Position numbers and translations under genes: made by a program
In this document: positions 58,954 to 64,000 of the stretch, one piece after another
Layout of the letters: the number at the start of each line of letters is the position of its first letter
Numbering within the stretch: the first letter of the stretch is position 1
Notes under the pieces: generated by a model
What the model saw: the letters and a program-made list of their open reading frames with translations, nothing else
The model's database searches: none
What the model was told of the DNA's origin: nothing
Source of the DNA: Bryum argenteum
Lineage: Eukaryota; Streptophyta; Bryopsida; Bryales; Bryaceae
NCBI GenBank assembly: GCA_037043015.1
Contig: CM073330.1
Coordinates: forward strand, 14,402,512 to 14,466,511
Direction of reading: 5' to 3'
DNA: 64,000 bases

Positions 58954-59588
58954 CTCATAGCAAACCGGTTTGTGATGAGGTGACACTCTGTAGTTTGCCT
59001 TGTTGCTTTTTTTTTTTTTTATCTCAAAAGAACCCATGATTCTCTCTGGAGCTGTTGACGTGAGCAAAGTTATAAGAGTTAACGAGCAAAATTTAATGCC
59101 CTAATTGTTGACAAGGTTGTTAACAAGATTGGGGTTGGAGTAGCGAGAGCTGAGGGTATACTGGGAGATAATTGGGAAGCAGTGTGGCCCTTGCTTGGTG
59201 TCGTTGTCGGGACTAGGTGTTGTGCGTGTAATGGATGCCCTTAGAGGGAATGGATTCGGAAAGAGGTTGGTGCCATGCCACTTTTAGCTAATAGGTGTCG
59301 GGTGACTTTGGTGGCTTCCATGCCCCGCACTTGCACTCTTGGACTTAGTCAACTTCACATGTGATTGTTGAAGCAAGCATCTGATATCATTAACATGCTT
59401 CTTGTAATCCGTCGAGAAGCATGAAAATGGTGTGAAAATCATTTTGTTTTCCGAGCCCGTGTTGCTGCCAGCAGTTGGCATAGTGCCGTTGCGCCACACT
59501 TTTTCCTACGAGGCACGTCCAGACCCTCGCCAAGAGCCTTGGTCGGGGCAGTCTACAGGAGCTCGTCGGGAGCACATATCATCTTCAC
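58954..59588. other. Spacer without a supported gene
   Basis: Short minus-strand frames at 59284-59575 are unrecognised. A T-run lies near 59009-59020. Confidence 0.35.
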
Positions 59589-60277
59589 TTAACCCTTGAA
59601 CTGGCTGAATGTCAAAAAACGACATGTCGGATGAGAAGCAGGAACTTTGAAGTGCCATAAATTCTTCATCTAAAGTCTATTATGTATGAGATTACTTAGA
59701 TTGGGTCCTAAATTAAGTCTAGATTGTGTGTAAAAAAGTAGAGACCCATAGAATAGATTATGAATTGATGGCATGCATTTTAGCAAGGGCAACTCTTGTT
59801 TTTAGGTTCTCAAACATGGGGCATGTTTTACCATTGCAAGCCAAGTATGTGAAATTCAATTTTGATTTTCATGCATTTGTTTTGCATAAGTATAATCTCA
59901 AGATGAATTGCAAACACTTTCAAGTTGGAAGAAATTTTGATGTGAATATTTTCGGTATTTGATTTTTGATCGTATTTCTATATAAGATAAATAAAAAACT
60001 ACATGGTTTTTGAGAAGCTGTTTCTCCTTCATCCAAGATAAGTTTTGGATTTCAATTTCTTTTGTTGGGTTGGACTCTCACTAAAGTCTAGTTTTAGTAG
60101 TAGAAACCTCAGATGCATCTAAGATGTGAGGAAGTTATGACATTCATTTTTGTATGAGGGACCTAGACAATTATAAACAAGATCCTAAGGTTGGTAATTC
60201 AAGGTCAAATTGGAAAAATAAAATAAAATGATAACGAATTTTAGATAAGGTCGTTTGGAGGTCATTGTAGGGGCTAA
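59589..60277 (+). mobile_element. R3 TTAA-type element, copy 4
   Basis: TTAA at 59589-59592 followed by CCCTTGAAC. The right end is GTAGGGG-CTAA (60274-60277). The interior is collinear with the 44846-45823 copy: GTGCCATAAATTCTTCATC, CAAACATGGGGCATG and AGTAGTAGAAACCTC. The termini are degraded. Confidence 0.65.
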
Positions 60278-60322
60278 TACCTACTTAAACCTGACTGCAA
60301 TGGATGCATGGGAGAATAGTCC

Positions 60323-60398
60323 TGTGGGCATATCACCAAGGGTAGGTCGAACAGACACTATATTCACGCCAACCCATAGGGGTCTAGTGTTATTTTTC
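60323..60398 (+). repeat. R6 dispersed segment, copy 5
   Basis: TGTGGGCATATCACCAAGGG, TAGGTCGAACAGACACTATA and TTCACGCCAACCC match the copy at 6121-6200 closely. Confidence 0.7.
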
Positions 60399-60729
60399 TT
60401 CATAGGAGGATGAGTATCTGTAGAATCTCTCTGAATATAAAATGACAAACAAAACTTTCTAAAGGTATTCCTCAAGGATTCTACTCCAGCTGGTTCCATG
60501 TCAATTATGTACACCTGAACCTCTGTAATGTCACAGCGTGAGGTCTACAGAACGCACATGATTAATATGGAAGTAAGTGTGTTGCATGTAAAAGTGATAT
60601 TGGAGTTCAACAGCATTCCATCCTTGAATTTGGGCTTCCAACAAATTCCTTGGAAACACTCCCCGGGACTTTCCAATTGGTGGGGTTGTTTGGAGGGCTT
60701 GCGGTGCGGATACTCTAAGGAGGAAGGAT

Positions 60730-60876
60730 CACCATATTCGTTTAATTGGGAATTTCTGCAAGATTGGGACTCTCTAGAATCTACAACTCATATAGATTTT
60801 TTCACAAAATCTATGGTAGTTATAGATTTTAGAGAGTCCGAATCTCGCAGAAATTCCCAATTAAATGAATATGGTG
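60730..60876. repeat. Long foldback, arms about 70 bp
   Basis: The left arm 60730-60800 begins CACCATATTCGTTTAATTGG and the right arm ends CCAATTAAATGAATATGGTG. About 60 of 70 positions pair, with a loop of only about 5-8 bases. It is non-coding. The structure fits a foldback MITE or a long small-RNA precursor. Confidence 0.88.
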
Positions 60877-61043
60877 TTAGGGGCTAAAAAGGGTGACATT
60901 TTTAGAATGCCGAATGTATGTATGTTTCTTTTACTTCGTGAACATGTGCTCATGTACACAAAAGTTGGGGAACGTAAAATTCTAAAATCTTGTTAGTCAC
61001 ACGAAAGAGATGAACCGGAGCTCCAAGTTATTTTACTAGAATG

Positions 61044-61099
61044 GATATGTCGTATTCTCTCGCATATGTCGCGTTGTTGGAAGAGAATACGACATATGG
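61044..61099. repeat. Short inverted repeat, 17-bp perfect arms
   Basis: ATATGTCGTATTCTCT and AGAGAATACGACATAT, separated by about 22 bases. Confidence 0.85.
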
Positions 61100-63300
61100 T
61101 TGTGCCATGACAAAAAAACAAAAAATGGTACTCGTCCATCACGTTGACGTTGAAGTTGGTACTTCACATACGGCTTTCATTTGGGGCATGCATTCCAGAC
61201 AACATACAATTGGTTGTACAATTGGGTTCATATGCAAATTCAACTTCAAAGCGAGACTATGATAGGCTTTACAATTTACTTTGTTCAAAAATGGAGCAAG
61301 TCTTACAATTGAGCTCTAGTAATCTTCACTTATAAGTACATTATAGCTTCTGCATAGATATGAACTCCGGTCCTCTTTCGAGGCCGGTGTGAATAGAGTG
61401 TCTGTTTGTTTTGACAATGGGTCACTCTGCCAGCCGGACAAAGATCCATTGGTAATCACGGCAAACATTATAGAGTATCACTTTAGGGCACCATTTTGGA
61501 AACTTCAACTTCAAAAATTCATTGCAGAGTGTAGGAGAGTCCAAAATTGATGATTTCACTTGCTTTGAATTTCTACTAATTTTCGCCATGCAGAAAAATT
61601 GCATGCATCAATAACATTCATGTAGATTTTCTGTGCTAAAACTTGCGCACAGGGAATCTATAGCAAAGGCAACTGTGGAATGATAGAGCAGGTGGAATCA
61701 TCATTTTGCACTCTTCTCCACTTAGTTATGAAAATTTGAAGTTGGACCTATAGGTGTTTCTAAACTGGTGCTCTGAATGGCACTTTATAATGTTTGCTCT
61801 CAGTACATGGTACTCTCCGGTTAACAAGCTATTATCTACCTCTGAGTGAGGATTAACATAGCTCCATTATTGAACCTAATAAATTTTACTATAGGTTGTC
61901 CATTTTTGGAGTTTGTTGAAATGTGTAAAGAATTGAATACTTTGTTTGTAATGAGCTTCATGCATTGTTATTCAATTAGCAATTCGAAACACTAACCCCT
62001 ACCGTCGAAATGTGCCTTGATAGGGTCCATGTGACTCTGGTTACTCAATATAGATTGAATGAAGTTGAAACTCTTTGCAAATTGTAGAATTTTTCCACAA
62101 CTTTCCGAAAAGTTATTTCGAGCTTCAAGATTCCTCATATTTAAGAAGATATTCATAGTCAAAGTTTGAAAACACTATTCAAAACGTGCCCAAAGCTGCC
62201 CAAACTAGGGTATATGCTCAATTATTCTCAAAATCTGCCCAAAATGAGTAGCATGGTAGTAACTTCAAAAACTCACCAAAAATTGAAATTTAGTTTTTTT
62301 CGAGTTTTCTTTTTTGTACATGTGGAAGAGGTACCAAAGGCATGACCTCACCGTTTGAATTTCCAATCTAAGAGTTTTTCACATGCCTTTTTTATTGTCA
62401 AAGACTGGCCATTTAATTTGAACATTATCATCTCAAACTATCAACATCATCGTGAGGGAAAATTCAATTTCAGATTTCACACACAAGTTAGGTACCAAAT
62501 CCTATGGTTACATACTCAAAAACTTCATTGAACATTACGATCTCACAAATGGAGAAGATCCAACTGTTGAAAATTTCAAGAGTAGCTCAAAAGCAAGTAA
62601 GGTACAAGATCTTGCGGTTGGAAGTCTAAGAATAGAGAAATTCTCATTCAATTGGCAAGGAGTGCACGGAACTTGAAAGAGGTGGTTTTGAGACTTCCTG
62701 CTTCCAAAATAACCAAGAAGTTTAGGAGCTAAAAACTCTCATTTTCTACCACCTTAATAAAAATTGAAAATGGAGACAAGGTTTTTCTTTGCACTCCTTC
62801 TATGGAAGCTTGAATGAGAAAAAAGAAAAAAAATAAAAAATAAAAATAAAAAAATAAAAATAAATAAATAAATAATAATAATAATAATAATGTCATACGA
62901 AGAGGTACTTTACTTTTCATGAAAGGGTTGGCACATCATTTTACAACGTAATTTCTTGACGTACGCTATTGGTGGTTTTTAAGGGTGTCTTTGTGGAGGT
63001 TTGTAACATTGTGTATGAAGATTGTAAGACCTATCGCAATAAAAAAATATTAGGAGCGGTTGTGAAGGGCAATTGCATTGTATCCATTGTTGAAGGTTCA
63101 TTGAAATTAAAGTTGACATTGAAAACATAGCAAATCCTTTAATAGCCAAAATAAATAAATTATTTGTCAATAGTGCTTATTGTATCAAATGCTTACACAT
63201 ATGGTACATACGGTGCCTTCAATTTTTTAGCCATTACGTAACTTCAAAACATTACCATGTTTGTATGTAATTATATTGGAGAGAGAAATATCAAGTATAC
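61100..63300. other. AT-rich repeat spacer
   Basis: A weak R6 copy lies at about 61370-61420. 61992-62730 starts CTAACCCCTA and ends GTTTAGGAGCTAA, which may be another degraded TTAA-type element. An A-rich simple-sequence tract with (AAT)n is at 62818-62891. No gene is supported. Confidence 0.4.
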
Positions 63301-63559
63301 TAACCCCAATTCCATTAAAATGGCATTATTCCGGTAAAATGGCACACCTCAACTTTCTGAACTGTAGTTCAAAAACCATGTGATATAACAGAATTTTAAG
63401 GTGATATTAGGGAAAATGAGTGACAATGTATATAAAGAAGTGATATTACAAAAAAAATTGTGACATTACAGAATATACCATTTTATATGAGCACAAATGT
63501 AAGATCTAGTGTGACAAAATGGCACATGGCATAGTGCCATTTTAACGGAATTGAGGTTA
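63301..63559. mobile_element. TIR element of 259 bp with candidate 4-bp duplication
   Basis: The left end is TAACCCCAATTCCATTAAAA followed by TGGCA. The reverse complement of the right end is TAACCTCAATTCCGTTAAAA followed by TGGCA. ATAC lies directly on both sides (63297-63300 and 63560-63563). The interior is non-coding. Confidence 0.82.
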
Positions 63560-64000
63560 ATACGGTTAATTTTTGAGGTGTCTGAGAGCATACAACAGCA
63601 TGACTTACAAAGACTTGACACAACTCGACGACTCGACACGACTTGCCACAAATAAGTGCACGGTGACATGACGGAACTTAATTGCACATCCGCACAAAAA
63701 CGCGACACCACTTTATTGCAAGACAACGTGTTGGAGAGTTTTCAAGTTTGTGTGAGTTTGTGACCATCCGTATCTTTCCTTTATGCATGGCTCACTAAAG
63801 AGCTATTTTTAATATTTTTCAAAACAAGAAATTAGTGAACAACTTGTAAAATTCATTAAGTTACTAAGTAACTTGATAGAGTTTCAAAAAATATTCAATG
63901 ATAAAGCAGCAAAGCAACATGCTTTCGCGCGCTCTCTTATTTGCGACAACAATGAAATATCTATGATAATTTATAAGCTACTAGCATGAGAGCTAATTCT
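63560..64000. other. AT-rich spacer at the window end
   Basis: A (CGAC)-rich phrase lies at 63618-63650. No gene is recognised. Confidence 0.4.

Noticed and set aside
1..64000. tRNA or rRNA genes
   Set aside because: No T-arm consensus (GGTTCGAATCC type) in a cloverleaf context and no rRNA core sequence was found on either strand by eye.

Overview
The window is nuclear DNA of a land plant. Five multi-exon or single-exon gene models have clear plant counterparts or plant-like structure, with GT-AG introns of roughly 50-600 bp, separated by AT-rich, repeat-laden DNA. Four are recognisable: a plant-type CCR4 deadenylase, an SLC30A9-like metal tolerance protein (MTPC4 type), a QWRF/AUGMIN8 microtubule protein and a BES1/BZR1 transcription factor. 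The fifth is a P-loop NTPase with a mitochondrial-type N-terminus, and a further small ORF is not recognised. Long UTRs, small introns and abundant non-coding repeats would fit a non-seed plant (bryophyte, lycophyte or fern), but the species cannot be fixed from the sequence and this is inference.

Layout. 1-6.4 kb: a broken Tc1/mariner-type transposase, then AT-rich repeat DNA with a nested MITE. 6.4-11.9 kb: CCR4 (+) with a long leader. 12.9-13.9 kb: small unknown gene (+), followed by two tandem-repeat arrays (14.06-14.55 kb). 15.4-19.7 kb: MTPC4-like transporter (+). 20-23.3 kb: spacer with a near-perfect hairpin and a TIR element. 23.4-27 kb: QWRF gene (-). 27.5-31 kb: repeats. 31.2-35.4 kb: P-loop NTPase (+), possibly with further exons just downstream. 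35.7-48 kb: the densest repeat block (MITEs, a Harbinger/Tourist-like element, Stowaway, minisatellites, about 1 kb TIR elements). 49-50.1 kb: BZR1-like gene (+), very GC-rich. 50.1-64 kb: repeats, a decayed Ty1/copia RT fragment, several foldbacks and TIR elements.

The genes do not form a pathway. They are ordinary single plant genes covering mRNA decay, metal transport, microtubule organisation, an organellar ATPase and hormone-type transcription.

The most unusual signal lies in the repeats. At least six separate non-coding elements of about 0.2-1 kb share termini of the form TTAA-CCCCTAAA...TTTAGGGG-TTAA. That is, they have C-rich inverted repeats bounded on both sides by TTAA (in a few copies one end is degraded). 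Two of them sit side by side and share a single TTAA. This is the structural signature of piggyBac-type insertion, which is not a standard plant superfamily, and the TIR also contains the plant telomere unit CCCTAAA. No transposase for them is present in this window.
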